From CAYZJV01 sp049310885 (lineage in GTDB: Bacteria > Spirochaetota > Spirochaetia > Sphaerochaetales > Sphaerochaetaceae): 64,000 nt of DNA. Within the stretch, counting starts at the first letter, position 1. Each line of letters opens with the position of its first letter. Under the pieces are notes generated by a model. That model saw only the letters and a list, made by a program, of their open reading frames with translations, was not told the DNA's origin and did no database searches. Of the stretch, positions 26,461-35,268 are shown piece after piece. Location of the stretch: assembly GCF_049310885.1 (NCBI RefSeq), contig NZ_JBMDYO010000001.1:62001-126000 (forward strand), in the 5' to 3' direction. The position numbers and the translations under genes are program-made.

Positions 26461-26790
26461 ATGGAAAAAAAGAAAACAGCTATCCTGTTAGTTTTTATTG
26501 TCCTCGCATTGGTAATAACGGTACTTTTCACCTCCTGTCTTCCCCAAACTGTGGAGACTTTGGATGATAAGCCAGCAGGTTTCTTTATGGGAATATGGCA
26601 TGGTTGGATCGCACCCATCTCCCTTATCGTAAAATTGTTCAACCCTTCGGTAGGTATATACCAACCTTATAATACTGGTTGGTGGTACGATTTCGGGTTC
26701 TATATGGCAATCATCAGTGGATTTGGAGGACTATCGTTAGCAAGAAGAAAATCCAGCCATGATTCATCTCGTAGGACGCGCCACGACTGA
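26461..26790 (+). CDS. Small conserved membrane lipoprotein of unknown function
   Basis: 109 residues. The N-terminus KTAILLVFIVLALVITVLFTSC is either a lipoprotein signal with Cys at residue 27 or a membrane anchor. The mature part carries GFFMGIWHGWIAPISLIVKLF and NTGWWYDFGFYMAIISGFGGL, with two further hydrophobic segments and a basic tail. The spacing of Trp and Gly residues resembles a family of bacterial two-span hypothetical proteins, but I cannot name a function. GAGGAGG lies 10 nt ahead of the ATG. It precedes an AEC transporter gene by 32 bp. Confidence 0.75.
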   Translation: MEKKKTAILLVFIVLALVITVLFTSCLPQTVETLDDKPAGFFMGIWHGWIAPISLIVKLFNPSVGIYQPYNTGWWYDFGFYMAIISGFGGLSLARRKSSHDSSRRTRHD

Positions 26791-26822
26791 CCGATTGACA
26801 ACCACATATAGGAAACACCGCT

Positions 26823-27704
26823 ATGTTCATACAGTCTTTCATCCAATTGCTGCCCATCCTTGTCCTCACCCTTGGCGGATATCTTATGGACAAAATCTAT
26901 CCGATTGACGAAAAGTTGTTGGTTAAACTCATATCGGATTTCTTCATGCCGCTGCTTATCTTCCATTCCCTCTACTTCAGTGATCTTCAAAGCTCCTTGA
27001 TTTTCAACATTACAGGTGCTACTACCTTGGTGGTCGCTTTATCTACTTTGGTCAGTTATCTCTATGCGAAGATCACGAGGATAGACATGCGGGGTTTCAT
27101 GCCTGCCAATATTTTCATGAATTCTGGCTTCTTAGGCATACCTCTGATGAAACTCTGGGGTGGAGTCGCTGCCATGAATCTCATCGTCATCTTCGATCAG
27201 GTGCAGACAATCTATATCTTCACACTTGGAATTCTCATAATTACAGGAGGACTCAGCACAAAATCGATTAAGACGATGCTGTTGTCACCCATCCTCTGGT
27301 CGATATTCCTAGGAGCCTTCGTATTGATTTTCAAGATCAAACTCCCCCAGCCGATTCTCACGACCTGTGAATTTGGAGGTAGTGCCGCTCCACCGATGGC
27401 CGCCTTCGCATTAGGAGTCTCATTATCCAGCACTAAGGTACATGTGAACCGTCATGTTCTTGCCGGAATCTTCATTCGTATAGTGGGAGGTTTCGCCTTC
27501 GGGTATCTTGGTGCGACGCTCTTTGGACTTGAAGGGTTGGGAAAGACTGTGGTAATCGTTGCTTCCTCTCTTCCAGCAGCGGTATTCACATCGGTGCTGC
27601 CGTTGCGCTATGGGGTCCACAGCGAATTCGCTCCATCCATTGTGATCGTGTCTACCATATTGGGTATTTTCACCATACCCCTGGCGTTCATGTTCGCTGT
27701 ATAA
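26823..27704 (+). CDS. AEC (auxin efflux carrier) family transporter
   Basis: 293 residues with about ten hydrophobic segments and the AEC hallmarks FMNSGFLGIPLMKLWGG in the first half and ASSLPAAVFTSVLPLRYG in the second. Bacterial members export or import carboxylates such as malate. It sits in a plus-strand run after the small lipoprotein gene. The ribosome site (AGGAAA) is weak. Confidence 0.9.
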   Translation: MFIQSFIQLLPILVLTLGGYLMDKIYPIDEKLLVKLISDFFMPLLIFHSLYFSDLQSSLIFNITGATTLVVALSTLVSYLYAKITRIDMRGFMPANIFMNSGFLGIPLMKLWGGVAAMNLIVIFDQVQTIYIFTLGILIITGGLSTKSIKTMLLSPILWSIFLGAFVLIFKIKLPQPILTTCEFGGSAAPPMAAFALGVSLSSTKVHVNRHVLAGIFIRIVGGFAFGYLGATLFGLEGLGKTVVIVASSLPAAVFTSVLPLRYGVHSEFAPSIVIVSTILGIFTIPLAFMFAV

Positions 27705-27733
27705 TCCGGCTACCCAAAGTAGGACAAATCAAC

Positions 27734-27739
27734 TATAGT
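27734..27739 (+). promoter_or_regulatory. -10 box (TATAGT) close to the plsC start
   Basis: TATAGT ends only 6 nt before the ATG at 27746 and no Shine-Dalgarno is present. The preceding GACAAATCAAC resembles the sequence ahead of the TATAGT of the EamA gene at 38093. The -35 region is poor. Confidence 0.45.
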
Positions 27740-27745
27740 AATTTC

Positions 27746-28414
27746 ATGAAATTATCAGAACGAATCACCAATGCAGTGTTCCGTGGATTGTTCCGCATGT
27801 TCTTCAAGATGAATCTGAAGGAATTCGACAAGGTCCCCACCGATGGTCCATTCATGCTTATCGCGAATCATACGTCGGCGTTAGACGGTCCTCTCATGTA
27901 TGTATTCATGCAACCCCGCAAGATGTTCGCAATGGCAAAAAAAGAGTTGTGGGATCATGGTTTCACCCGTTTCATCATGAACCAATGGGGATCCATTCCC
28001 GTCGATCGAGAAAACATGGGAAGACAAACCATGGAAGCCTGTTTCGCTATCTTGGATCAGGGAAACATTCTCGCAATGGCTCCCGAAGGTACGAGAAACA
28101 GGACAGGAGAATTGCAGGAAGGAAAGGCTGGAATAGCATTCATCGCCCATAAGAAGCAAGTCCCCATGGTTCCTATAGTCCTACTTGGGTTCGACAAGTT
28201 CTCGTACTACGCAAAACGTCTCAAACGTACCCCGATCACTATTTCGGTGGGAAAGCCATTCGAGCTTATAAAGAAAGGTGGGCGATTGGACGCCGAAGGG
28301 CGGCAACAACTGATCGACGAGATCATGCTGCATCTCGCCGAGCAGATGCCACTGGAACTCCGGGGCTACTACGCCGGGCGCAAGCTGGAATACACCCTAA
28401 CCAAGACGCTTTGA
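27746..28414 (+). CDS. plsC: 1-acyl-sn-glycerol-3-phosphate acyltransferase (PlsC family)
   Basis: 222 residues. The catalytic HX4D motif is NHTSALDGP, motif III is APEGTRNRTGELQEGKAGIAFIA, and VPMVPIVL is motif IV. It transfers the second acyl chain to make phosphatidic acid at the inner membrane. The length matches PlsC. There is no ribosome-binding site; a TATAGT box lies 6 nt before the ATG, so the mRNA may be leaderless. It ends in a bidirectional terminator shared with the convergent yghZ-like gene. Confidence 0.92.
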   Translation: MKLSERITNAVFRGLFRMFFKMNLKEFDKVPTDGPFMLIANHTSALDGPLMYVFMQPRKMFAMAKKELWDHGFTRFIMNQWGSIPVDRENMGRQTMEACFAILDQGNILAMAPEGTRNRTGELQEGKAGIAFIAHKKQVPMVPIVLLGFDKFSYYAKRLKRTPITISVGKPFELIKKGGRLDAEGRQQLIDEIMLHLAEQMPLELRGYYAGRKLEYTLTKTL

Positions 28415-28436
28415 TCAATACTCCACTGTACAGCAA

Positions 28437-28458
28437 TGGGGAGGGTTTCCCCTCCCCA
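28437..28458. terminator. Bidirectional terminator between plsC and the yghZ-like gene
   Basis: TGGGGAGGG (28437-28445) pairs with CCCTCCCCA (28450-28458) across a TTTC tetraloop, a 9-bp GC-rich stem between two convergent stop codons. Confidence 0.75.
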
Positions 28459-28463
28459 GCCTT

Positions 28464-29492
28464 CTATTTACCGTCGTTGCTGGACTTTGCCCATAGGTTG
28501 ATATTTCCATCCTGGGCATAGCTGTCGATTTCAGCCAATTCGGCATCGGTGAATGCCAGATTATCCAATGCTCGAACATTCTCCCGAATCTGCTCAGAAG
28601 AACTTGCTCCTATAAGGACAGAGGTAACCTCTTTCCTGCGTAGCACCCAAGCCAACGCCATCTGGGCAAGACTCTGACCACGTCTCTTCGCAATCTCGTT
28701 GAGTTTGGAAACCCGCTTTAGATTCTCTTCAGAGAGCATATTTTTCTTGAGTGAACTGTTCTTAGTCACCCGACTTCCATCGGGAATTCCTCCGAGATAT
28801 TTATCTGAGAGTAATCCCTGAGCCAATGGAGAGAAACAGATTGTCCCAATTCCCAATTCATGGACCGTTTCCAACAAGGCCTCTTCTACCCATCGATTCA
28901 ACATCGAATACGATGGCTGGTGGATCAAAACGGGAACATTGCGGGATTTCAAAATCTCATAGGCTTCCCGTGTCTTCTCAGCGGAGTAGGAAGATATTCC
29001 GACATAGAGAGCTTTCCCCTGCTTATAGGCGCTTTCCAAGGCTCCCATGGTCTCCTCCAAGGGAGTATCGGGGTCGAATCGGTGAGAGTAGAAGATATCG
29101 ACATAATCAAGCCCCATCCTCTTCAGACTCTGGTCAAGACTAGATAAGAGATATTTCCGGCTACCCAGATCGCCATACGGCCCTGGCCACATCAAATACC
29201 CCGCCTTGCTTGAGATTATCAACTCATCACGGTATGCACTCAGATCCTGACGAAGGATCTTTCCAAAATTGCTCTCCGCGGAACCTGGAGGGGGTCCATA
29301 GTTGTTCGCTAGGTCGAAGTGCGTGATTCCCAGGTCGAATGCGGTGTGGATCATCTCTCGGGAATTCTCCACCGATGTGGTATCGCCGAAATTATGCCAT
29401 AATCCGAGCGAGACCGCAGGTAATTTGAGTCCGCTCTTTCCGCAGTAGTTATACCGCATGGTTTCGTAACGTCCCTCATGTGCTTTGTACAT
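28464..29492 (-). CDS. yghZ: Aldo/keto reductase, L-glyceraldehyde 3-phosphate reductase (YghZ) family
   Basis: 342 residues. Long stretches match E. coli YghZ as I know it, such as YCGKSGLKLPAVSLGLWHNF, THFDLANNYGPPPGSAE and KALYVGISSYS. The AKR tetrad residues are visible (Asp and Tyr in DLANNYG, Lys in ISSKAGY, His in FYSHRFD). It reduces reactive aldehydes such as L-glyceraldehyde 3-phosphate with NADPH. The N-terminal extension MYKAHEGRYETM parallels that of YghZ, supporting the start at 29492, which has GGAGG 5 nt upstream. The gap to the upstream ABC exporter gene is 14 nt, so both are probably cotranscribed. Confidence 0.92.
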   Translation of the reverse strand: MYKAHEGRYETMRYNYCGKSGLKLPAVSLGLWHNFGDTTSVENSREMIHTAFDLGITHFDLANNYGPPPGSAESNFGKILRQDLSAYRDELIISSKAGYLMWPGPYGDLGSRKYLLSSLDQSLKRMGLDYVDIFYSHRFDPDTPLEETMGALESAYKQGKALYVGISSYSAEKTREAYEILKSRNVPVLIHQPSYSMLNRWVEEALLETVHELGIGTICFSPLAQGLLSDKYLGGIPDGSRVTKNSSLKKNMLSEENLKRVSKLNEIAKRRGQSLAQMALAWVLRRKEVTSVLIGASSSEQIRENVRALDNLAFTDAELAEIDSYAQDGNINLWAKSSNDGK

Positions 29493-29506
29493 AAAAACCT
29501 CCGTAA

Positions 29507-31315
29507 TTATTCCATACGTGCCATCTTTCGGAATTCACTATTCTTCGATACGAGCGTATCGAACGTTCCGGAATCCACAATGACACCTTTATCAATAATA
29601 TATATCACATCGCAATCCCTTACAGTAGTAAGCCGATGCGCTATCATGATCAGAGTACGGTCCTTGGATGCATTTCCGATCGCCTGCATCACAGCACTTT
29701 CGGTCGCACCATCGAGAGCACTTGTAGCTTCATCCAGTACCAGCACGGCAGGATTATCATACAAAGCGCGGGCAAGAGCTATCCTCTGCCGCTGTCCCCC
29801 ACTGAGACGTACACCACGTTCTCCGACTACTGTCTGATATCCTTTTTCCAATTGTGTTTCGACAAAGGTATCCAAAGCCGCAATTCGTGCTGCATTGCGC
29901 ACCTTATCCATGTCGATAGCTTCATCAGATAATCCAAAAGCGATATTCCTAGCCAATGTATCATCGGAGAGGAAGATATCCTGTGGAACATATCCGATAT
30001 TCCTCTGCCACGATGATACCGAATGTTCGGTCACTTCATTCCCATCGACTAACAATGCCCCCTCCTGGGGAAAGAGCAGACCAAGAAGGATATCCACCAA
30101 GGTAGTCTTTCCTGACCCTGTGCTTCCAACAAAACCGATGGTTTGGTTTTTCCTGATGGTCAAATCGATTTTCTCAAGTACCGGTATCGATGATAAGGGA
30201 TAGGCATAGTGAACCTGCTTCAACTCGATCTCTCGATTGAAGGGCATAGCCATTGCTTCGGATTGACTAGCGGTTGCAGGATTGCTCATACCAAGTACCA
30301 GATCATCATGAAGGGTATCTAAGATTGCTTGGTTAAAATAGATACTTGTCAGGGCATGGAAGACCTTCTGCATTGCAGGGAGCATCCGATATCCGGCGAA
30401 TGCGAATAGACTTACGAGAGGAATAACCTCATTTGCAGCACCCCGTATAAGAGTGAGGATCACTACCATGATGATAATTCCCCCGAATGCTATCGCCTCG
30501 AGTACATAACGGGGAATTTCGCTAACGGTCCTCACATAGGTTTCCATGCGGGTAAAATGTTTTGAGTAGCCCGAATAACGTTCTACGAAATGTGATTCTC
30601 TACCGAAGACTTTTGTAACTTTGATTCCCGAAAGGGCTTCCCCTGTCGTCTTGTATCGACCGCGATTGGCTTCAAGTCGTTCCAATCCTCCCCTTTTCAC
30701 CCGTTTCTTCACACGATAATTTATTACAGCATAACTACCACCTAAAAGGACAAGGGCAATGAGAGTAGTAATGAAATCGGTAATGAACAACACGACAACC
30801 ATGGCAAGAATGATTAGTGCATTCACGAAAAGCTCGAATAAGGGAATGAGCATATTGTTCGTCAATTGGTATACTTCAGCGAGAAGATTCTTTCCCAACG
30901 TCGAAGTATTCTGGTTGAGAAAATAGTCATAGGGTTTTGACAGATAGGTGGTAAGCAACCGACGGGAAAGGCTATGGTTCAGACCCATAACAAATTTGGT
31001 CTTAGCCCAGATGGTAAGGGCTGAGATTGTGTTTGACAGTATTATAAGGATCAGTATCACCAGTCCGAGGAAAATAATGAACTGATTGAAGTGAGAGAAT
31101 CCCAATTTCACATACAGGAATTCCAAAAGTCGGTTCGATTGTACAAGCGACGGATCCATGACTAGATTCACGAAAGGAAAGACTGCCGCTACACCGATAA
31201 CCTGAAATATGGACATGATCAGAAATAGGATGAGAAGGAGTATACTCTTGCGTTTCTGAACGGGATCGAGGATATCTTTTAGCTTCTTGACCAGCGAGCG
31301 TGGATGCAGTTTCAT
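29507..31315 (-). CDS. ABC exporter, fused membrane and ATPase domains (MsbA/PglK-like)
   Basis: 602 residues. Six membrane spans occupy residues 1-330. The ATPase follows with Walker A GSTGSGKTTL, Q-loop YVPQDIFL, signature LSGGQRQRIALARALY and Walker B AVLVLDEATSALD with H-loop AHRL. It acts as a homodimer exporting lipids, polysaccharide or a drug. Start supported by AAGAGG. It is divergent from the GPH symporter and upstream of the yghZ-like gene. Substrate not determined; the nearby acyltransferases suggest an envelope lipid. Confidence 0.92.
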   Translation of the reverse strand: MKLHPRSLVKKLKDILDPVQKRKSILLLILFLIMSIFQVIGVAAVFPFVNLVMDPSLVQSNRLLEFLYVKLGFSHFNQFIIFLGLVILILIILSNTISALTIWAKTKFVMGLNHSLSRRLLTTYLSKPYDYFLNQNTSTLGKNLLAEVYQLTNNMLIPLFELFVNALIILAMVVVLFITDFITTLIALVLLGGSYAVINYRVKKRVKRGGLERLEANRGRYKTTGEALSGIKVTKVFGRESHFVERYSGYSKHFTRMETYVRTVSEIPRYVLEAIAFGGIIIMVVILTLIRGAANEVIPLVSLFAFAGYRMLPAMQKVFHALTSIYFNQAILDTLHDDLVLGMSNPATASQSEAMAMPFNREIELKQVHYAYPLSSIPVLEKIDLTIRKNQTIGFVGSTGSGKTTLVDILLGLLFPQEGALLVDGNEVTEHSVSSWQRNIGYVPQDIFLSDDTLARNIAFGLSDEAIDMDKVRNAARIAALDTFVETQLEKGYQTVVGERGVRLSGGQRQRIALARALYDNPAVLVLDEATSALDGATESAVMQAIGNASKDRTLIMIAHRLTTVRDCDVIYIIDKGVIVDSGTFDTLVSKNSEFRKMARME

Positions 31316-31453
31316 CGTTTGCCTCTTGTATCAAGGTAGAAAGACCAGGTGAAATAATCAATCGTTTCATCGAATATTTTCCGCATACTGATACTTGCAC
31401 GCAGAAAATTTTCCCTCTACACTGAATCCACTCTTTTTAGAAGGTGGACCAAT

Positions 31454-32782
31454 ATCATCAACAACACAGTTACGAGACGGATAAAATGGGGCTTTGGTAT
31501 CGGTGACTTAGGAGGAAACCTTTTTTTCACTACCATTGGGTTCTATCTTCTCTTTTATTTGACCGATATCGTCGGACTTTCGGCAGCCTTAGCCGGAACA
31601 GTATTGATGATAGGGAAAATATGGGATGCGGTAACCGATCCCATAACCGGCTATATTTCCGACAGGACCCGTTCTCGGTGGGGACGGAGAAGACCTTATA
31701 TGTTCGTGGGGTCAATCATAGCATTCTTTACCATGGGACTCATGTTCACGAAACCTGCAATGGAATCCCAACTGCCGCTATTCTTTTATCTCACGGTATT
31801 ATATTGCCTACTCAATACAGCTTATACCCTCGTAAATATTCCCTATGCCGCCCTTCTTCCCGAACTCACCGATGACTACAACCAAAGGACTATCCTGACT
31901 GGTTATCGAATGAGTTTTGCAGTCGTGGGAACATTTGTTGGTGCGGGAGCTGTCATGCCCTTAGTCAGCCTATTCACGAATCAGAGTCTCGGTTGGTCAG
32001 TAATGGGATATTTCATGGGAGCTGTGATGCTATTCACTACGCTGGTGACTATCTGGGCAGTTCGTGAGCCGGTACATTTGGAGGAACCTCCGACAACTGG
32101 TTTCCTACGGACCTATAGAGAAGCATTGAAGAGTCCTATTTTCCTGACAGCCCTTATCCCTTGGTCTCTCTTCATTATGGGAACATCAATGGTCCAAGGA
32201 GCATTAGTCTATTACTTCGCCTATATCTTCGGCGATGAGGCTTTGTTTCAGATAGCATTGGTAGCCCTACTCACCTTCAGTCTTGTATTCATTCCCATCT
32301 GGGTACGGATCTCCGAAAAAATCGGCAAGAAAAGATGTTATATGATTGGTATGGGTATCATGGGAATCGGGGTGATGGTGTTCTCCCTTTTGGGTGAAGC
32401 TATTGGCCCGATTGCATCTATTGTGGTAATGGCATTGGCCGGTATAGGGCTATCGACTCACTATGTGATGCCCCATGCGATTTTACCCGATGTTGTCGAA
32501 CATGATGCTATTAACCATGGAAATATCCGCCGAGAAGGTGTGTTTTCCAGTCTTTGGACATTCTCAAGCAAGATTGGTCAAGCTCTCGCCCTCGCATTGA
32601 ATGGCTGGATACTCGCACTATTCGCCTATACACCGAACGAACCGACAGCCCTCTCCGCGATCGGCATCAAACTTCTTTGTGGACCACTTCCGTTGGTTTG
32701 GTATATCATTGGCATCGTGGTACTAAATTACTATCCTATAGATAGTGAGTTCTATAGTCGAATGATGAAACAACGGAGTTGA
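31454..32782 (+). CDS. GPH-family sugar:cation symporter (MFS) lacking a canonical start codon
   Basis: About 442 residues with 12 membrane spans. The family-defining N-terminus reads RRIKWGFGIGDLGGNLFF, and GYISDRTRSRWGRRRPYMFVGS follows span 2. These residues lie upstream of the first in-frame TTG (31559), so the true start must be earlier. No ATG, GTG or TTG exists in frame between the stop at 31355 and that TTG. The best candidate is ATC at 31454, 6 nt after AAGGTGG (31441-31447); it may be a mutated ATG. The 3' end is intact and 3 nt from the next gene. It would import a glycoside, pentoside or hexuronide. Confidence 0.8.
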   Translation: MINNTVTRRIKWGFGIGDLGGNLFFTTIGFYLLFYLTDIVGLSAALAGTVLMIGKIWDAVTDPITGYISDRTRSRWGRRRPYMFVGSIIAFFTMGLMFTKPAMESQLPLFFYLTVLYCLLNTAYTLVNIPYAALLPELTDDYNQRTILTGYRMSFAVVGTFVGAGAVMPLVSLFTNQSLGWSVMGYFMGAVMLFTTLVTIWAVREPVHLEEPPTTGFLRTYREALKSPIFLTALIPWSLFIMGTSMVQGALVYYFAYIFGDEALFQIALVALLTFSLVFIPIWVRISEKIGKKRCYMIGMGIMGIGVMVFSLLGEAIGPIASIVVMALAGIGLSTHYVMPHAILPDVVEHDAINHGNIRREGVFSSLWTFSSKIGQALALALNGWILALFAYTPNEPTALSAIGIKLLCGPLPLVWYIIGIVVLNYYPIDSEFYSRMMKQRS

Positions 32783-32785
32783 TGC

Positions 32786-34168
32786 ATGGGCAACAGGAAG
32801 AAGCAACGTAATGTGAGCATCCCCCGGGCATCAGTAGGGAGAGGATTCGTAGAACCAAGGTATTCCGCGAAAGCGCGGAGTTTCATGATGATAGTCGGAC
32901 CGTGGTACCTACGCCTGCTTGAAGGGGTAGGAAAAGTATATCTTCGTGATGAACAGCTTCTGATTGATGAGTTAGAACGTTTCTACAGTGGGGACCATAG
33001 GCTTATTATCGCATTCAGACATGTTGCGAAAGAAGATGCTCCCGTTATGATGTATACCTTGAGTAGAAGGATACAACGATTCATTCGAAAGCGGAATCGC
33101 AACAAACCGAAGGCTGAGAGGATCATCGCACATGCACAATTCCTTTATGGCAGTGATGTCCTCGAATGGGCTGGAAAAGCGGCAGCTTGGTTGTTTCCCA
33201 GGATAGGATGTGTCCCTGTGCAGAATCGTGGCGCAAACAAAAATGGTTTGAACATCCTGAGAAAAGCGATGCGTGAAGGTAAGTTTCCTATAGCATTAGC
33301 CCCCGAAGCCCAGGTTACTTATCAAATGTACATGTGTAGTTCCATAGCACCTGGAATTGCATCACTCGCTACATGGGGTGAGGAGAGTTCCAAAGAAGTA
33401 ACTATTATCCCGATCTCACTCGGCTACCGCCATTCGGAAGAACCAGAGAACTTCATCCGTTCGGTATTGGCACGTTGGGAATCACAGACGGGTATCCCAT
33501 TGGAGGGGCGTGATAAACATCCGATCCTCACGCTATTGCAGGAAGCTACGGTCAAAACGGTAATCATGCTTGAACAATTGTTTCAAATAGAGCTACCAAC
33601 CGATTCTACCAGTACATTACGTGATAGAATATTGACTATCTGCGACAAAGCCCTTGTACAAGCGGAAAGCATGGCTGGACTTGATCGGGAAGGCTCTTTG
33701 CTCGATCGCGTATTCAGATTGCGCTATAGGGGTGTCGAGGATATCCACCCACAGGAGTTCAATCCAAAACATTTGTCCCCGGTTGGAAGAAGTATTGCAG
33801 ATCGACATGCCATGGAGGCCCATATTTATCTCCGACACTCGCAACTGGTCGATGTGTTGGAATATATCGATCCCTCGTATATCGCAGCTCCCTGTTCAGC
33901 CGGGAGGGCTTGTGAATATGCATTGAACCTCTTGGATGTCACCAATCGACTTTCGGGTGGCAATATCAATACCCGCTATAGTCCTAGGGGGAAAGCGGCA
34001 TTGGTCGATGTAGGAAAACCTATCAGACTTTCAAAGATACAAGCTAAGGGCACTGCTGGAAATAGAAAAAAGAGATTGCAGCAGATATCAGAAGCGGTGT
34101 CGGATAGCTTACAGGATGTTTCCCGTTCAATGGAAGGACATTGGGAAAATCGATATTTCGAATCCTAG
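32786..34168 (+). CDS. Large PlsC-like acyltransferase
   Basis: 460 residues, about twice the size of PlsC. A catalytic HX4D motif is seen in AFRHVAKEDAPVM (near residue 83) and a motif III variant in LAPEAQVTYQMY (near residue 172, PEA in place of PEG). No clear membrane span is visible. The C-terminal ~230 residues match nothing I recognise. It lies 3 nt after the GPH symporter stop, so the two are translated together, though no shared function is obvious. Acylation of a glycerolipid or glycolipid head group is inferred from the motif only. Confidence 0.75.
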   Translation: MGNRKKQRNVSIPRASVGRGFVEPRYSAKARSFMMIVGPWYLRLLEGVGKVYLRDEQLLIDELERFYSGDHRLIIAFRHVAKEDAPVMMYTLSRRIQRFIRKRNRNKPKAERIIAHAQFLYGSDVLEWAGKAAAWLFPRIGCVPVQNRGANKNGLNILRKAMREGKFPIALAPEAQVTYQMYMCSSIAPGIASLATWGEESSKEVTIIPISLGYRHSEEPENFIRSVLARWESQTGIPLEGRDKHPILTLLQEATVKTVIMLEQLFQIELPTDSTSTLRDRILTICDKALVQAESMAGLDREGSLLDRVFRLRYRGVEDIHPQEFNPKHLSPVGRSIADRHAMEAHIYLRHSQLVDVLEYIDPSYIAAPCSAGRACEYALNLLDVTNRLSGGNINTRYSPRGKAALVDVGKPIRLSKIQAKGTAGNRKKRLQQISEAVSDSLQDVSRSMEGHWENRYFES

Positions 34169-34174
34169 AAAAGC

Positions 34175-34210
34175 AACTTGACAGAGCTCGAGATAATACT
34201 CTGTCAAGTT
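34175..34210. terminator. Bidirectional terminator
   Basis: AACTTGACAGAG (34175-34186) and CTCTGTCAAGTT (34199-34210) form a perfect 12-bp stem, 12-nt loop, between the convergent acyltransferase and outer-membrane protein genes. Confidence 0.8.
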
Positions 34211-34222
34211 TTCCCCTTCCTT

Positions 34223-35161
34223 CTAAAGCAAATAATATTCTACACCGAAATAGGCGACAGCAGAGTCATCAGATACTCCGCGCCACCCTGAGAATTCGGC
34301 TCCTGCGTAGACATTGAGATTCTCGATCACGAAGAAACCGAGTTCTCCCCAGAGATTGAAATCGTACTGGTAAGCGGCTCCTTCCAACAAGCCATCCTGA
34401 GTGAAGAGGTTACTGGCTACAAGTTTTCCATAGAGCCCGGTAGTCAGATACAAACGATCACCATAGTAGCCAAATGAAGTATCCAAGATACCACTGGCAT
34501 GCAATCCATAGGTATCGAACGATGAAGGTGCGACAAAAGCAGGAACCTTCAATTTTAGTTGTGTCTGGAGCCAGAAGCGCTCGCTCAATTGGGCCCCGGC
34601 TACCATCCTTCCGGCCAGAGCGCCATTGATTATCGTGGCGATATCGGCATCTTCAAGCAGATTCTCCACTACAGCTCCAGCTTCCAATCCCAAACCGAAA
34701 CGCAGACCATCAACGAAGTCCCCGAAGTGGGGAATGACCGTCACTTCGGTAGCCCGATTATAGGGGTACCAATAAAAATGTCCCAATGCATCGATATATG
34801 TACCTGCAGTCTCAGCCTTATCGCTCGCAAGGGAGAGACCGGTATTCATGATCGCATCTTGGGAGCTATGGATACGATAGTTAAATCCCGCACCGACAGC
34901 AGGCCAGAGTGTATCGAATGCATCACCGATCACATAGGGAGCATCAACATATCCGTAAGCTGTGAAATTATCGGCAGAAGGCCTTCCAAATTCATAGTAC
35001 AGATAAGGATTGAGGGTAAAATCGAGCTCGCTGGGAGTTCGTATATCGCGTAAATTACTTGCTTCCGCCCACATCCCTGCCCGCAATATCTGATCTGCGG
35101 CAAATAGAGGAGTAGCGAGCACAATCATGAGAACCAAAAGTATAATTGAAATTTTCTTCAT
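34223..35161 (-). CDS. Predicted outer-membrane barrel protein
   Basis: 312 residues with a signal peptide (ISIILLVLMIVLATPLFAA). The mature part is rich in alternating Tyr/Trp/Phe strands (LYYEFGRPSADNFTAYGYVD, FWLQTQLKLKVP) and ends FGVEYYLL, typical of outer-membrane barrels. No named family is recognised. Start supported by TAGGAGG 5 nt upstream. It is a single gene with a terminator behind it. Confidence 0.7.
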   Translation of the reverse strand: MKKISIILLVLMIVLATPLFAADQILRAGMWAEASNLRDIRTPSELDFTLNPYLYYEFGRPSADNFTAYGYVDAPYVIGDAFDTLWPAVGAGFNYRIHSSQDAIMNTGLSLASDKAETAGTYIDALGHFYWYPYNRATEVTVIPHFGDFVDGLRFGLGLEAGAVVENLLEDADIATIINGALAGRMVAGAQLSERFWLQTQLKLKVPAFVAPSSFDTYGLHASGILDTSFGYYGDRLYLTTGLYGKLVASNLFTQDGLLEGAAYQYDFNLWGELGFFVIENLNVYAGAEFSGWRGVSDDSAVAYFGVEYYLL

Positions 35162-35268
35162 GGTAACCTCCTACCGTTATGTATCTCTTTTCCTACTTAT
35201 CCTATCACAATCGGTGATCCAGCACAGCAAAATTCTCTCGAGGTATCAAAAATATATCAGTATGTCGT

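Noticed and set aside
31559..32782. GPH symporter starting at the TTG at 31559
   Set aside because: That start would remove the first membrane span and the family signature, and no ribosome site precedes it.
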